Source: an uncultured Acidiferrobacteraceae bacterium (lineage in GTDB: Bacteria > Pseudomonadota > Gammaproteobacteria > Acidiferrobacterales > SZUA-150). From it: 61,284 nucleotides of DNA. Shown piece by piece: positions 51,476 through 60,729 of the stretch. Each line of letters opens with the position of its first letter. Position 1 is the stretch's first letter. The translations under genes and the position numbers were made by a program. The stretch is from positions 1 to 61,284 of the forward strand of contig CAJVXY010000017.1 in assembly GCA_913009895.1 (NCBI GenBank), read 5' to 3'. Below the pieces are notes generated by a model that was given only the letters and a program-made list of their open reading frames with translations, was not told where the DNA came from and searched no databases.

Positions 51476-52543
51476 TTACTGGTGAATCTTGCCTTGTTCC
51501 ACGTGGAACGTTTGCCCAAAAACATGTTTTTTGTTGCCAAGATTTTCCAAATCTGTGGCGGTCATGAATATCTGTGCCGGTAGCTCCTGCAACAAAACCA
51601 GGACGCTCTCCCGATGGCGGCTGTCCAGTTCCGATAACAAATCATCAAGCAAGAGTATGGGCCTGACATTGCTATATTCATTCATCATCACAATTTGTGC
51701 CATGCGAATCGCAATGACCGCCAATTTTTGTTGGCCGCTTGAAGCTTGATCGGCTGGTTTATAGTCGATGAAGATTTTCAGGTCGCCGCGATGTGGCCCG
51801 TACAAAGTAAAGCCCCGTTTCTGATCCTGCTGTCGGTGTGAGACCAGGGCATCAAACAATAATTGCTCTTTGGGCCAGCCTTGTGCCAACCTGATTTCAA
51901 TGGATAATTTTTCATTAAACTGATGGTAAAACTCACTTACCAGGGGGCTGAATTTTGCGATAAATTTTTGCCGTTGTTGGTGGATGGCTAAGGCTAACTC
52001 AGAAAGTTGTTTTTCCCATGGTTCAAAAAGCTTGTCAGACGCCCGCCCTTTTAGTGCTGCATTTCTTTGACGTAATACCTGTTTGTAATCAGACCAAATA
52101 TCAATAAAACTCTGTTCCACGTGGAACACCCCCCAATCCAGTGCTGCCCGCCGGTGTTTGGCGCTCCTGAAAAAACCGAAGTGTGTCTCGGGGGTTAAAC
52201 ACTGGACGGGCACGGCGGCGGCCAAATCCGACAATCGATAGTAACTTTCATTATTAATACGAATCTGGAATTGCTGTCTCGTGCGACTGATACCAATTTT
52301 CTGAGGAATATCAGCCTTCAGGCTTTTGCCTAAGACTTGTAGTTCTGACTGACCATTTTTGATTAATTTTACGATGGACCGGGTTCTGAAAGAGCGGCCC
52401 AGGCCCAGGATATAGATAGATTCCAGGATGCTCGTTTTGCCAGCCGCGTTGGGCCCAAGAATCAGGTTTAACCTGGGATCCGGGGTAATTTCAAATTTTT
52501 CGAATATTCGTAGCTGTTCTGCCGCCAGGTAGGTAAGTGCCAT
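51476..52543 (-). CDS. recF: DNA replication and repair protein RecF
   Basis: ABC-type ATPase of the RecFOR pathway, which loads RecA at gaps. 355 residues; Walker A GPNAAGKT at 30-37, ABC signature region ASSGQQKLAVIAIRMAQ, Walker B ILLLDDLLSELD. Two FHVEQ peptides (140-144 and 346-350) are each encoded by a parS-like palindrome, so this gene may double as a chromosome-partition locus. Seventeen bases follow dnaN; the recF-dnaN spacing suggests one operon. Confidence 0.98.
   Translation of the reverse strand: MALTYLAAEQLRIFEKFEITPDPRLNLILGPNAAGKTSILESIYILGLGRSFRTRSIVKLIKNGQSELQVLGKSLKADIPQKIGISRTRQQFQIRINNESYYRLSDLAAAVPVQCLTPETHFGFFRSAKHRRAALDWGVFHVEQSFIDIWSDYKQVLRQRNAALKGRASDKLFEPWEKQLSELALAIHQQRQKFIAKFSPLVSEFYHQFNEKLSIEIRLAQGWPKEQLLFDALVSHRQQDQKRGFTLYGPHRGDLKIFIDYKPADQASSGQQKLAVIAIRMAQIVMMNEYSNVRPILLLDDLLSELDSRHRESVLVLLQELPAQIFMTATDLENLGNKKHVFGQTFHVEQGKIHQ
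51495..51510. other. parS-like site within the recF 3' end
   Basis: TGTTCCACGTGGAACG matches the ParB-binding parS palindrome TGTTCCACGTGGAACA at 15 of 16 bases. It encodes FHVEQ at residues 346-350 of RecF. Similar parS sites cluster near the origin in many bacteria. ParB binding is inferred. Confidence 0.65.
52113..52128. other. parS site within recF (perfect palindrome)
   Basis: TGTTCCACGTGGAACA is a perfect 16-bp palindrome identical to the parS consensus used by chromosomal ParB. It encodes FHVEQ at RecF residues 140-144, in a DWGVFHVE region that is conserved in the family, so the protein constraint alone would permit but not require this exact sequence. The second copy is 618 bases away. 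Confidence 0.78.
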
Positions 52544-52560
52544 TTTTTAACGACAAATGT

Positions 52561-53667
52561 TTAGAGACGCATGGGCATTACAACGTATTTCGTTTGTTTA
52601 TCACCGGGTGAACAAATGGTGCTACTGCTGTTGGCGTCGCTTAAAGCAAATTCAACTTCTTTTGTTTGCAATGCCGACACTGCATCAACGATGTAGTTTG
52701 AGTTGAAACCAATCTCCATTTCTTCGCCTTCATAATCGATTGGGATTTCTTCCTGGGCCTCTTCCTGTTCCGGGTTGTGTGCCGATACCTTCATTACCTT
52801 GGGTTTAATCTCGAACCTGATACCACGATATTTTTCGTTGGAAAGTATGGCCGTTCGCTGCAAACTTTCCTTGAACGCCTCTTTTTCCAGGCTAATGATT
52901 TTACTCTGGTTTGAAGGTATGACTTTATTGTAATCGGGAAAGCGGCCATCAATAAGTTTCGAGGTAAAACAGATTTCTCCTGCCGTAACGCGAATGTGGT
53001 TCGGGTTGATCTGGATCGTGGCCGTGGTGTCGCTATCGCCCAAAAATCGGGACAGCTCAATAACACCCTTGCGTGGAATGATTATTTGCCGGGCGCTTAT
53101 GTTTTTACCGTTCTTTTCGTTAAGTGCTATTTCGCTAATTGCCATCCTGTGACCGTCAGTGGCCACGGTTTTAATAGAATCTTTTTCTATTTCAAGCAAC
53201 AGCCCATTTAAATAATATCTGACATCCTGTTGTGCCATACAAAACTGGGTTCTATCCAACAGACCTTTAAACTCGATCTGATCCAGGGATAACTCGGTCT
53301 CCCAATTGCTCGCTTCCAGGTTTGGGAAATCCGCCACTTGCATAGTCATTAGAGAGAAACGACTACGGCCTGATTTAACCACTGCTTTGTCGTCATTAGC
53401 CTCGATAGTAATTTTGCTTCCTGATGGCAGGGAACGACAGATATCCAGTAATTTTCTGGCTGGCAGGGTTGTTTCGCCAGTATCATTTTCACAAACTGCC
53501 GTGGTAATGATTTCTACTTCCAGGTCTGTGCCTGTTAACTCGATTTTATCTTCCTTACATTTTATAAGGATGTTCGAGAGTATGGGCAGGGTTTGTCTTT
53601 TCTCAACGATACCCGCGACATAGGTTAATGGTTTTATCAGATCGTCTCTTTGAATACTGATCTTCAT
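52561..53667 (-). CDS. dnaN: DNA polymerase III beta subunit (sliding clamp)
   Basis: Ring clamp that gives the replicase its processivity. 368 residues, three clamp domains; start MKISIQRDDLIKPLTYVAGIVEKRQTLPILSN, here given in the parts MKISIQRDDLIKPLTYVAG and IVEKRQTLPILSN, and the C-terminus ends KQTKYVVMPMRL, the usual final peptide. It lies between dnaA (359-base gap) and recF (17-base gap). Confidence 0.99.
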   Translation of the reverse strand: MKISIQRDDLIKPLTYVAGIVEKRQTLPILSNILIKCKEDKIELTGTDLEVEIITTAVCENDTGETTLPARKLLDICRSLPSGSKITIEANDDKAVVKSGRSRFSLMTMQVADFPNLEASNWETELSLDQIEFKGLLDRTQFCMAQQDVRYYLNGLLLEIEKDSIKTVATDGHRMAISEIALNEKNGKNISARQIIIPRKGVIELSRFLGDSDTTATIQINPNHIRVTAGEICFTSKLIDGRFPDYNKVIPSNQSKIISLEKEAFKESLQRTAILSNEKYRGIRFEIKPKVMKVSAHNPEQEEAQEEIPIDYEGEEMEIGFNSNYIVDAVSALQTKEVEFALSDANSSSTICSPGDKQTKYVVMPMRL

Positions 53668-54026
53668 GAAATATGAACTTCCTTAAAATAAAATATTAAA
53701 AATAAAATAAAGTATAAAATATAAAAAAATATGTATTTATATATCTTGTTATTGTAGTTATTAGGGTCGCCTTCGTCTGTTGATATCCCATTTTCCCGCT
53801 TATATAAAGGGCTCAAGTAAACATTAAAAACCCGGTAAATGTGTTGTAATAATTGTGTGTACCCTGTGCACTAGAGTTTATAACTTTTTTTGTTAATAAG
53901 CGCACAGGGTACACACAAGTTTTTAGTGTCTTGTTCACAAGTTTGTCCACAGGTCTTCACCTGGATGAAAATTATAGACGCATTTTCTAAAGGGCTTTTT
54001 CTAAAGGGCTTTTTTATGTGTTGGTT
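53668..54026. other. Candidate replication origin (oriC) between dnaA and dnaN
   Basis: A 359-base gap with no ORF. Its dnaN-proximal 100 bases (53668-53765) are almost only A and T, like an unwinding element. The dnaA-proximal part has DnaA-box-like 9-mers TTGTTCACA (53931-53939) and TTGTCCACA (53943-53951) spaced 12 bases apart, and a long inverted repeat (53853-53918). A 14-base tandem duplication CTAAAGGGCTTTTT lies at 53987-54014. Position beside dnaA and the arrangement suggest an origin; the rpmH-dnaA gap, with a perfect DnaA box, is the alternative. Confidence 0.6.
53853..53918. repeat. 17-bp perfect inverted repeat in the dnaA-dnaN gap
   Basis: TTGTGTGTACCCTGTGC (53853-53869) and GCACAGGGTACACACAA (53902-53918) are exact inverted copies around a 32-base A/T-rich centre. 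No T-run follows on either strand, so it is not a normal terminator. It may be a protein-binding palindrome or a structural part of the origin. Confidence 0.75.
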
Positions 54027-55370
54027 TTACGCCCCCAGGGTTCTGCTCAGGTTAGTGTAATCTTCCTTAATACGAATATCTGTATCTTTTAATTCATTTA
54101 CCTTGCGACAAGCATGTAAAACCGTGGTGTGGTCACGGCCACCAAAAGCATCACCGATTTCCGGTAAACTGCGCTCTGTTAATTCCTTGGCCAGGGCCAT
54201 GGCAATTTGCCGGGGCCGGGTGATTTGCCGGGTACGGGATTTTGAATGGAGATCCGCAACACGAATTTTGTAGTACTCGGCTACGGTTTTCTGGATATTG
54301 TTAATGGTCACCTGGCGCTCCTGAAATGCCAGTAAATCCCGGAGACTTTCCTGGGCCAGTTCCAGGTCAATCGGCCGACCCGTAAAACGAGCGCTGGCGC
54401 CAACACGACGTAAAGCCCCTTCCAGTTCCCGAATATTGGTGCGAACCCGTTTGGCAATAAAAAATCCGACCTCGTCAGACAAATCGATGCCCTCGAGTTT
54501 TGCCTTGTTCATCAGGATAGCGACACGGGTTTCCAGCTCCGGTGGTTCAATGGCAACGGTTAAGCCGGAACCAAATCTTGAAATCAGGCGCTCTTCAAGG
54601 CCAATCAGGTCTTTCGGGAACCTGTCCGAGGTAATAATGATCTGGGCCTGGCCATCCAGGAGGGCATTAAATGTATGAAAAAACTCTTCCTGGGACCGTT
54701 CCTTGCCAACAAAAAACTGAATATCGTCAATGAGCAAACCATCCAGGGAACGGTAAAAACGTTTAAATTCATTAATTGCGTTGTGTTGCAGGGCCTTGAC
54801 CATGTCGGCTACGAATCTCTCCGACTGGATATAAGCCACCCTGGCTTCGGGCATGTGGGTGGTCATGACATTACCGGCCGCCTGCATCAAGTGGGTTTTA
54901 CCCAGGCCCACGCCGCCATAGATAAAAAGCGGGTTATAAGCACCCCCAGGGTTTTCACCCACTTGCTTGGCTGCTGCCCGTGCCAGTTGGTTTGATTTAC
55001 CTTCTACATGGGTTGCAAAGGTAAAATTTGAATTTAAGCGGGCCGCTACCGGCGACTGGCTTTTTTGCTGGACCTTAACCGTGGTTGATTTGCTGACGGT
55101 CTTGTTTGGATTATTATCCTTTTTTTGGCTGCCAACATTAATACTTAAACGCATTCCTTCCCGGTCACTATGTTCACCAACAAGCTCAGAAATTCGCGCC
55201 AGAAAACGATCCCTGACCCAGTCCATAACAAATCTATTGGGAGCCAGCAGCTTAAGTTCATTTTTAGCAGCCTGGACCTGCAAGGGTCGAATCCAGGTAT
55301 TAAACTGCTGAGCAGATAATTCCTCTTCAAGGTGCTTTTGGCAGGTTTTCCAAATTTCAGCTGGTGACAT
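54027..55370 (-). CDS. dnaA: Chromosomal replication initiator DnaA
   Basis: Binds DnaA boxes and opens the origin. The start is ATG 55370 ([20 protein letters not shown]); the frame remains open to 55703, but that part overlaps rpmH on the other strand and is not DnaA-like. 447 residues: domain I (about 1-80), linker with Lys/Ser/Thr, AAA+ domain with Walker [14 protein letters not shown] and [13 protein letters not shown], and domain IV with the signature [16 protein letters not shown]. First gene of dnaA-dnaN-recF-gyrB. Confidence 0.99.
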   Translation of the reverse strand: MSPAEIWKTCQKHLEEELSAQQFNTWIRPLQVQAAKNELKLLAPNRFVMDWVRDRFLARISELVGEHSDREGMRLSINVGSQKKDNNPNKTVSKSTTVKVQQKSQSPVAARLNSNFTFATHVEGKSNQLARAAAKQVGENPGGAYNPLFIYGGVGLGKTHLMQAAGNVMTTHMPEARVAYIQSERFVADMVKALQHNAINEFKRFYRSLDGLLIDDIQFFVGKERSQEEFFHTFNALLDGQAQIIITSDRFPKDLIGLEERLISRFGSGLTVAIEPPELETRVAILMNKAKLEGIDLSDEVGFFIAKRVRTNIRELEGALRRVGASARFTGRPIDLELAQESLRDLLAFQERQVTINNIQKTVAEYYKIRVADLHSKSRTRQITRPRQIAMALAKELTERSLPEIGDAFGGRDHTTVLHACRKVNELKDTDIRIKEDYTNLSRTLGA

Positions 55371-55426
55371 GGTTTTCTTTATGATTATGCAAAAGGGGTC
55401 GGCTAGTCTAACCCCGCCTGTAAAAG

Positions 55427-55435
55427 TTATCCACA
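55427..55435 (+). promoter_or_regulatory. DnaA box, consensus TTATCCACA
   Basis: A perfect TTATCCACA 9-mer in the 187-base gap between divergent dnaA and rpmH, 57 bases upstream of the dnaA start. It may mediate DnaA autorepression or belong to the origin. It is the only exact box I found in the origin block. Confidence 0.75.
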
Positions 55436-55478
55436 AGCAATTATTGTTGGCTAAAAAGCTAAATAGTTGCTGTTTTTG

Positions 55479-55507
55479 TTGACAATAGCGGCCGCAAAAC
55501 GTAACTT
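55479..55507 (+). promoter_or_regulatory. Possible sigma-70 promoter for rpmH
   Basis: TTGACA (55479-55484) is a perfect -35; the best -10 at 17 bases spacing is TAACTT (55502-55507), which is weak. The spot, about 50 bases before the rpmH ATG, is right for a promoter. Confidence 0.35.
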
Positions 55508-55557
55508 CCCGGCCCTGTTTGATAGCAATTTTGCTTGGATAAATAAAGAGTATATTC

Positions 55558-55692
55558 ATGAAACGTACATTCCAGCCCAGTACTGTAAAACGTGCCCGTA
55601 CCCATGGCTTCCGAGCCAGAATGCGTACCGCCGGTGGCCGTGCAATAATTCGCGCCCGACGCGCAAAAGGCCGAATCCGCTTAAGCGCTTGA
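55558..55692 (+). CDS. rpmH: 50S ribosomal protein L34
   Basis: A 44-residue basic protein, [18 protein letters not shown] at the start and KGRIRLSA at the end, which is the near-invariant L34 sequence. AAAGAG lies ahead of the ATG. It is too short for usual ORF cut-offs but certain by sequence and by place: first in rpmH-rnpA-yidD-yidC-mnmE, divergent from dnaA. Confidence 0.98.
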   Translation: MKRTFQPSTVKRARTHGFRARMRTAGGRAIIRARRAKGRIRLSA

Positions 55693-55726
55693 TAACAAGC
55701 CAAAGCTCGTCAGATTTTAAAAAGGT

Positions 55727-56101
55727 TTGCACCTAAAGAAATATTCCTGGCTAAATCGCTTACCTGACACTCAGGCGTATAGTGCCGTCATGGCCAACCC
55801 ACCCTGTACCAGGGACCGGTTTTTTCTGGTTTTTGCCAACAGCAGTACCCGTGACAACAAAGGCAACAAAGCCCGTTTGGGTGTGATTACCTCCAAAAAA
55901 GTCTCGAAACGGGCGGTAGAAAGAAACCGGATCAAACGACTGGTCAGGGAGGCGTTTAGGAACAACCAGGCCACCCTTTCCGGGCTGGATATTGTGGTGC
56001 TGACCAAACAAGCGGCCTGTGACACGGATAATAAAAAGTTATTTTTAAGCCTGAGTAAACATTGGCAAACTGTACAAAAAAATGCGAAAAGTCCTGACTA
56101 A
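55727..56101 (+). CDS. rnpA: Ribonuclease P protein component
   Basis: Protein subunit of RNase P, which trims tRNA 5' leaders. 124 residues; the RNR motif region is [18 protein letters not shown] near 62-79, preceded by [12 protein letters not shown]. The start is taken as TTG 55727: an in-frame TAA lies three codons upstream, there is no ATG before residue 22, and the N-terminal [19 protein letters not shown] aligns with the usual RL...F beginning. The AAGG ahead is rather close to the TTG, so the exact start is uncertain. It overlaps yidD by 20 bases. Confidence 0.93.
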   Translation: MHLKKYSWLNRLPDTQAYSAVMANPPCTRDRFFLVFANSSTRDNKGNKARLGVITSKKVSKRAVERNRIKRLVREAFRNNQATLSGLDIVVLTKQAACDTDNKKLFLSLSKHWQTVQKNAKSPD

Positions 56102-56339
56102 ATTCATTGTCGGTTATCAATACCTGATAAGCCCATTTTTTGGCCCCAGCTGCCGATTTACCCCCACTTGTTCCGATTACGCCATTGAAGCCATAGATCA
56201 GCACGGGATTTTAAAAGGTTTATGGTTGGCGGTGCGACGCATTGGTCGCTGTCATCCCTGGCATGAAGGGGGCCTTGATCCAGTGCCCGGTCTCGTTAAG
56301 AACTCGGACATAAGCAAAACCCGGTGCCATCATGGATAA
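56082..56339 (+). CDS. yidD: Membrane protein insertion efficiency factor YidD
   Basis: 85 residues, [21 protein letters not shown] at the N-terminus and the Cys signature [15 protein letters not shown] followed by [16 protein letters not shown] small amphipathic membrane-associated protein that helps YidC-dependent insertion. It overlaps rnpA by 20 bases and yidC by 8. Confidence 0.96.
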   Translation: MRKVLTKFIVGYQYLISPFFGPSCRFTPTCSDYAIEAIDQHGILKGLWLAVRRIGRCHPWHEGGLDPVPGLVKNSDISKTRCHHG

Positions 56340-58014
56340 CCAGAAACTGATTTTGTACGTCACCCTGGGTTTTATCCTGTTTTTGATCTGGGAGGCCTGG
56401 ACGCTCGATCAAAAAGAGCGCCAGGTAGAAATCACCAAAACCGAGCAGGCACTAGGTAAATCCGGTATTCCGTCAGCGCCAGAAACAAGCGCAAAATCCA
56501 GACCTGTCGGCGGACAAACCGATGCCGTACCGAGCGCACCGGTCACGCCAGAAGATGACCAGCGTGCCCCGAAAACAGGCAAGGGCCAGAGCATTCTTGT
56601 AGAAACAGATTTACTGAAAGTTACCATTGATACCAATGGCGGCGACCTGCGTTCTCTTGTTTTGAGAAAATATCCGGAGAAGCTGAATGAGCCGGAGACT
56701 GGCATTACATTATTAACTGAAAATGCCGATGATTTATTTATTGCCCAGTCCGGCCTGATTGGCAATAGCCATAAAATGCCCACCCATAAAACCCTGTTCA
56801 AAAGCAGCAAACAGTCATACAACCTGGCAGATGGGCAAGATGATTTGTCGGTGACCCTGACCTGGGTTTCGCCCGATGGCATTTCTTACCAAAAGATCTA
56901 TCGTTTCTACCGTAATCGTTATCTCATTGATGTCACATTCAAGGTGACCAACAATTCGACCAAGGCCTGGCAGGGATATCTCTATTCGCAATTAAGAAGG
57001 AGATACTTAACTGAAAGCCGGGGCCTGCTGGCACTGCCAACTTATACGGGTGGCGCTTATTACACGCCAGAGGATAAGTACGAAAAAGTCAGTTTTGATG
57101 ACATGGCCGAAACGGCCCTGAAGCGAGACACAGAAAACGGTTGGGTTGCCATATTGCAGCACTACTTTGTTACCGCCCTGTTACCTGATCGGGATACACC
57201 GGTCCAGTTTTTTACCCGCAGCCTTGGCGAAGACCAATACAATATTGGTTACAAGGATCTGGCCTCAACAAATATTGCGACCAGGGGCACGGGCGAATTA
57301 AAAAGCCAGATTTATGTTGGTCCCAAAGAGCACAAACGCCTGGTGGAGCTGCCCGAAGGTATGGAACTGACCGTGGACTTTGGAATTTTAACCGTTTTGT
57401 CTGCTCCCTTGTTCTGGTTACTGGTGAAAATACACGACATCGTTAATAACTGGGGCGTGGCCATCATTTTGTTAACGATACTGATCAAGCTGGTCTTTTT
57501 CCCACTATCTGCTGCCAGCTATAAATCCATGGCCCACATGAAACGGGTGCAGCCAAAAATTGTATCCATTAAAGAGCGGTTCGGTAAAGACAAACAAAAA
57601 CTGAATAAGGCCATGATGGAGATCTATAAAAAGGAGAAAATCAACCCGCTTGGGGGTTGTTTGCCTATCCTGATCCAGATCCCGGTATTTATTGCCTTGT
57701 ACTGGGTATTGCTGGAAAGTGTTGAAATGCGACAGGCGCCCTTTGCCCTGTGGATTAAGGATTTGTCGGCACCCGACCCATTTTATGTGTTGCCTGTGAT
57801 CATGGGCATATCCATGTACGTACAACAATGGCTTAACCCGTCGGTCATGGATCCGGTCCAGAAAAAAATAATGATGATTATGCCCGGCGCGTTTATGATC
57901 TTTTTTCTATTTTTCCCGGCCGGCCTCGTGTTGTACTGGGTGGTCAATAATCTTTTATCAATCGCCCAGCAGTGGCAAATCACGCGCATGATTACAAAAC
58001 AGACCCAGGCCTAA
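56332..58014 (+). CDS. yidC: Membrane protein insertase YidC
   Basis: 560 residues. One N-terminal membrane helix ([18 protein letters not shown]), a Pro/Ser-rich linker, the large periplasmic P1 domain (about 85-340; includes [20 protein letters not shown]), then five membrane segments from about 345 to the end, with [41 protein letters not shown], and [21 protein letters not shown]. The gram-negative long form. Six bases upstream of mnmE. Confidence 0.98.
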   Translation: MDNQKLILYVTLGFILFLIWEAWTLDQKERQVEITKTEQALGKSGIPSAPETSAKSRPVGGQTDAVPSAPVTPEDDQRAPKTGKGQSILVETDLLKVTIDTNGGDLRSLVLRKYPEKLNEPETGITLLTENADDLFIAQSGLIGNSHKMPTHKTLFKSSKQSYNLADGQDDLSVTLTWVSPDGISYQKIYRFYRNRYLIDVTFKVTNNSTKAWQGYLYSQLRRRYLTESRGLLALPTYTGGAYYTPEDKYEKVSFDDMAETALKRDTENGWVAILQHYFVTALLPDRDTPVQFFTRSLGEDQYNIGYKDLASTNIATRGTGELKSQIYVGPKEHKRLVELPEGMELTVDFGILTVLSAPLFWLLVKIHDIVNNWGVAIILLTILIKLVFFPLSAASYKSMAHMKRVQPKIVSIKERFGKDKQKLNKAMMEIYKKEKINPLGGCLPILIQIPVFIALYWVLLESVEMRQAPFALWIKDLSAPDPFYVLPVIMGISMYVQQWLNPSVMDPVQKKIMMIMPGAFMIFFLFFPAGLVLYWVVNNLLSIAQQWQITRMITKQTQA

Positions 58015-58020
58015 AACTTA

Positions 58021-59379
58021 ATGGCGGATGACGAGACCATCGTTGCCGTCGCCACTGCCCCGGGTCGCGGCGGCATTGCCATTGTTCGAATCTCCGGCCC
58101 TGCCGTCACCAGCATTTCCAAAAAACTCCTGGGCAAGGTCCCGAAACCCCGGTTAGCTGACCTGCTCAGTTTTCGCGATATTAGTGGCCAGCCCATTGAC
58201 CAGGGCCTGGCCCTGTATTTCCCCGCCCCGCATTCTTTTACCGGCGAAGATGTCCTGGAGCTGCACGGTCATGGCGGCCCGGTGATTGTTGATTTACTCG
58301 TTTCAACAATAATAAAACATGGCGCTCGTAATGCCCGCCCCGGTGAATTCAGTGAGCGTGCTTATCTCAATAATAAAATGGACCTGACCCAGGCCGAGGC
58401 CGTGGCAGATTTAATTGATGCCGGTTCGGAAGCGGCGGCCCGCTCAGCCTATCGTTCGTTGCAAGGGGCGTTTTCAGAAAAAATCCACCGACTGGTTGAG
58501 GCGCTGGTTAAGTTACGTATGTTTGTTGAGGCGGCCATTGATTTTCCGGAAGAGGAAGTCGATTTTCTGGCCGACGATAATATTAATCAACAAGCCGAAG
58601 CCATTACGACCGATCTTGATAATTTGCTCAAACAAGCACGACAAGGACAACTGTTACACGATGGCATGACCCTGGCCCTGGTTGGTCCACCCAATGTCGG
58701 CAAATCAAGTTTATTAAATAACCTAACTGGTAATGATTCTGCCATAATCAGTGAAACCCCCGGCACCACCCGGGATGTGATTCGTGAAAATATTAATATT
58801 GATGGTTTGCCTGTTCATTTAATGGATACCGCGGGCTTAAGAACCACGGCCGACACCATTGAGCGCGAAGGCATAGTCCGCGCCAAGGATGCCATGTTGC
58901 AGGCCGACAGGGTTCTCGTGATTATGGATGACCGAAGTGAAGGCGACCAACGGAAAAAAGAAACCAAGCAAGCACTATTACACCTGCCAGAGAACAGCAA
59001 GTATGCATTACTCTGGAATAAAATAGACCTGACAGGTAAAGACCCATCTATAGAACATAAACAGGGCCACGAAGAAATTTGCCTGTCAGCAAAAACCGGC
59101 CAGGGCATAGATTTATTAAAAAAATATCTCAAACAGGCCATGCACTTCCAGGAAGTAGGTGAAGGCACGTTCATGGCCCGCCGTCGGCATATTACCGCCC
59201 TTGAACAAGCACGCAACCATGTCAGTGATGGAATAAAACAACTCAGCAGTAATAAAGCAGGTGAGCTAATGGCCGAAGACTTAAGACTCGCACAAATTGC
59301 CCTGAGCCAGATCACCGGTGAATTTACCAGCGATGATTTGCTGGGCGAAATTTTTTCCAGTTTTTGTATTGGGAAGTAA
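58021..59379 (+). CDS. mnmE: tRNA uridine-5-carboxymethylaminomethyl GTPase MnmE
   Basis: With MnmG, modifies U34 of certain tRNAs. 452 residues: N-terminal folate-binding domain (TIVAVATAPGRGGIAIVRISGP), helical domain, inserted G domain with GPPNVGKSSLLNNL, DTAGLR and NKID, and the C-terminal C449-containing FCIGK. mnmG, rsmG and parAB, which often follow in gammaproteobacteria, are not here; instead two accessory ORFs start after 162 bases. Confidence 0.98.
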   Translation: MADDETIVAVATAPGRGGIAIVRISGPAVTSISKKLLGKVPKPRLADLLSFRDISGQPIDQGLALYFPAPHSFTGEDVLELHGHGGPVIVDLLVSTIIKHGARNARPGEFSERAYLNNKMDLTQAEAVADLIDAGSEAAARSAYRSLQGAFSEKIHRLVEALVKLRMFVEAAIDFPEEEVDFLADDNINQQAEAITTDLDNLLKQARQGQLLHDGMTLALVGPPNVGKSSLLNNLTGNDSAIISETPGTTRDVIRENINIDGLPVHLMDTAGLRTTADTIEREGIVRAKDAMLQADRVLVIMDDRSEGDQRKKETKQALLHLPENSKYALLWNKIDLTGKDPSIEHKQGHEEICLSAKTGQGIDLLKKYLKQAMHFQEVGEGTFMARRRHITALEQARNHVSDGIKQLSSNKAGELMAEDLRLAQIALSQITGEFTSDDLLGEIFSSFCIGK

Positions 59380-59541
59380 ATCTGTTTATACCTGCAGCTG
59401 CCAATTGTCTAATGTTAACAATTGCTAATACACGAGAAAATATTTTCATTAAAAGATAAACTCTAGCTCACAAATATCAGACGGGTCGATTTATTTTCCT
59501 TACCCGCCCTATACTCGACTGTTAGGCATACAAGATTCGAC

Positions 59542-60042
59542 ATGGTTTCACTCGACAACTTTAGAATTTCATTGGCTGTCACTCGTGCATCAAGCACGGC
59601 GGAAACCACTATGACTGATGATGGCCTGGAAACTAAATTTCAACACCAAGTTGTTCTTCGTGCCAAGAGAAATACACCGATACGGCTTTGTACGGGTGAG
59701 TGGCTCTGTGATGTCGATATTCATTTCACGCTCTACCCCGTATCGGTAGTGCCAGCAAATGGTTTGGAGAATCTTGGTTCCAAGACACTCGGGTTTCTAT
59801 GTTGCATTTCTACTAATAATAATAAGCATGAGCCACAGTTAGTTCACGGCGCAGCGTTTGTGAGAGAAAATGTGTCATTGAGTGCTTTACTGGATGCGTC
59901 GGTTTGTTGGGAGCTTCAGCTAGAGCTAGAGGGGATCAACTCCACTTACGACGAAAACAACCCATATGTTCTCGGCCTTAATCGCGACAAAGCAGTGAAG
60001 ATTGCCAGTTATAGACTTGTTGGTTTTCAAAAAGAAGACTGA
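59542..60042 (+). CDS. Hypothetical protein
   Basis: 166 residues from ATG 59542. No signal peptide or membrane helix. The N-terminal third is Thr/Ser-rich (TRASSTAETTMTDDG); the middle is beta-like with two adjacent Cys (LGFLCCIST), and the end has NNPYVLGLNRDKAVKIASYRLVGF, which hints at a beta-sandwich or ligand-binding fold. No family is recognised and no clear ribosome-binding site is seen. It is followed by another accessory gene after 81 bases; both may belong to an insertion beyond mnmE. Confidence 0.65.
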   Translation: MVSLDNFRISLAVTRASSTAETTMTDDGLETKFQHQVVLRAKRNTPIRLCTGEWLCDVDIHFTLYPVSVVPANGLENLGSKTLGFLCCISTNNNKHEPQLVHGAAFVRENVSLSALLDASVCWELQLELEGINSTYDENNPYVLGLNRDKAVKIASYRLVGFQKED

Positions 60043-60123
60043 TACGTGGCCAGCAGTTGATACGTCATATCGTCCCCTGTCATTACTCGATGGCCAGCCT
60101 AGCTTGGCGTTATTCAGAAACTA

Positions 60124-60729
60124 ATGAATGAGATGACGATAAAGACTGTATCTGAATCAGTATTTGAGGAGTTTTGTGACTCCAATAATATCGTCTGTGA
60201 AAAAATCTCCGAGGGTTCCGAGCCAACTCCTGATTACTTGGTAACACTAACTGGTAGGCAGTTCGTCGTGGAAGTGAAACAAATCGACCATGACACGGAT
60301 TTTAATTCCGAAGATGGGGTTAGCACCAGAATCACAGGCTCACATATAAGAAAAAAGATTCACGATACGCGAATACGAAAACAACTAAAGAACGCCACAG
60401 ATAAAGGCACTCCTACGATTCTGTTGGTGTACAACAATATGGATAAGATGCAAAGTTTTGGAACCGAGCCCCATGATTTTATTTCGGCTATGTACGGCGA
60501 GTTAACTGTAGTACTTAATACTAAAAATAATAAAATCGAAGATTCATTTCGTGGTCGGAATGCTTCATTTCGAGAAAATAGGAATACTTCATTTGGAGCG
60601 GTTGGTCGCCTATATAAAATGAAAAGTGTACCGGCTATTCATCTGTACGAGAATGTTTTCGCAAAAAACCGGATCGATTTTTCTTTACTCCCGGAATTCA
60701 TAAAGGTAACGCGTATCGCTCTGGGGTAG
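60124..60729 (+). CDS. Hypothetical protein with a PD-(D/E)XK nuclease-like motif
   Basis: 201 residues. The motif is TPD37 followed by E50-V-K52 in TPDYLVTLTGRQFVVEVKQ, with E15 in a preceding helix (VFEEFC), the order E...PD...ExK of restriction-endonuclease-like folds. The beta strands around it (DYLVTLT, QFVVEVK) fit the core. After it come basic stretches (HIRKKIHDTRIRKQLKNA) and TPTILLVYNN. No methyltransferase or specificity subunit is adjacent. It could be a nuclease of a defence or mobile element, or a degenerate fold; inference from the motif only. Confidence 0.65.
   Translation: MNEMTIKTVSESVFEEFCDSNNIVCEKISEGSEPTPDYLVTLTGRQFVVEVKQIDHDTDFNSEDGVSTRITGSHIRKKIHDTRIRKQLKNATDKGTPTILLVYNNMDKMQSFGTEPHDFISAMYGELTVVLNTKNNKIEDSFRGRNASFRENRNTSFGAVGRLYKMKSVPAIHLYENVFAKNRIDFSLLPEFIKVTRIALG

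Noticed and set aside
55371..55703. An extra 111 codons at the 5' end of the dnaA frame
   Set aside because: They overlap rpmH on the opposite strand, include the DnaA box and have no resemblance to DnaA domain I, which starts cleanly at ATG 55370.
59521..59527. GTTAGGC just before the 166-residue ORF, matching the integron attC core GTTRRRY
   Set aside because: No partner RYYYAAC with the imperfect inverted-repeat structure was found on either side, and the next gene lacks such a site; a 7-base match is expected by chance.
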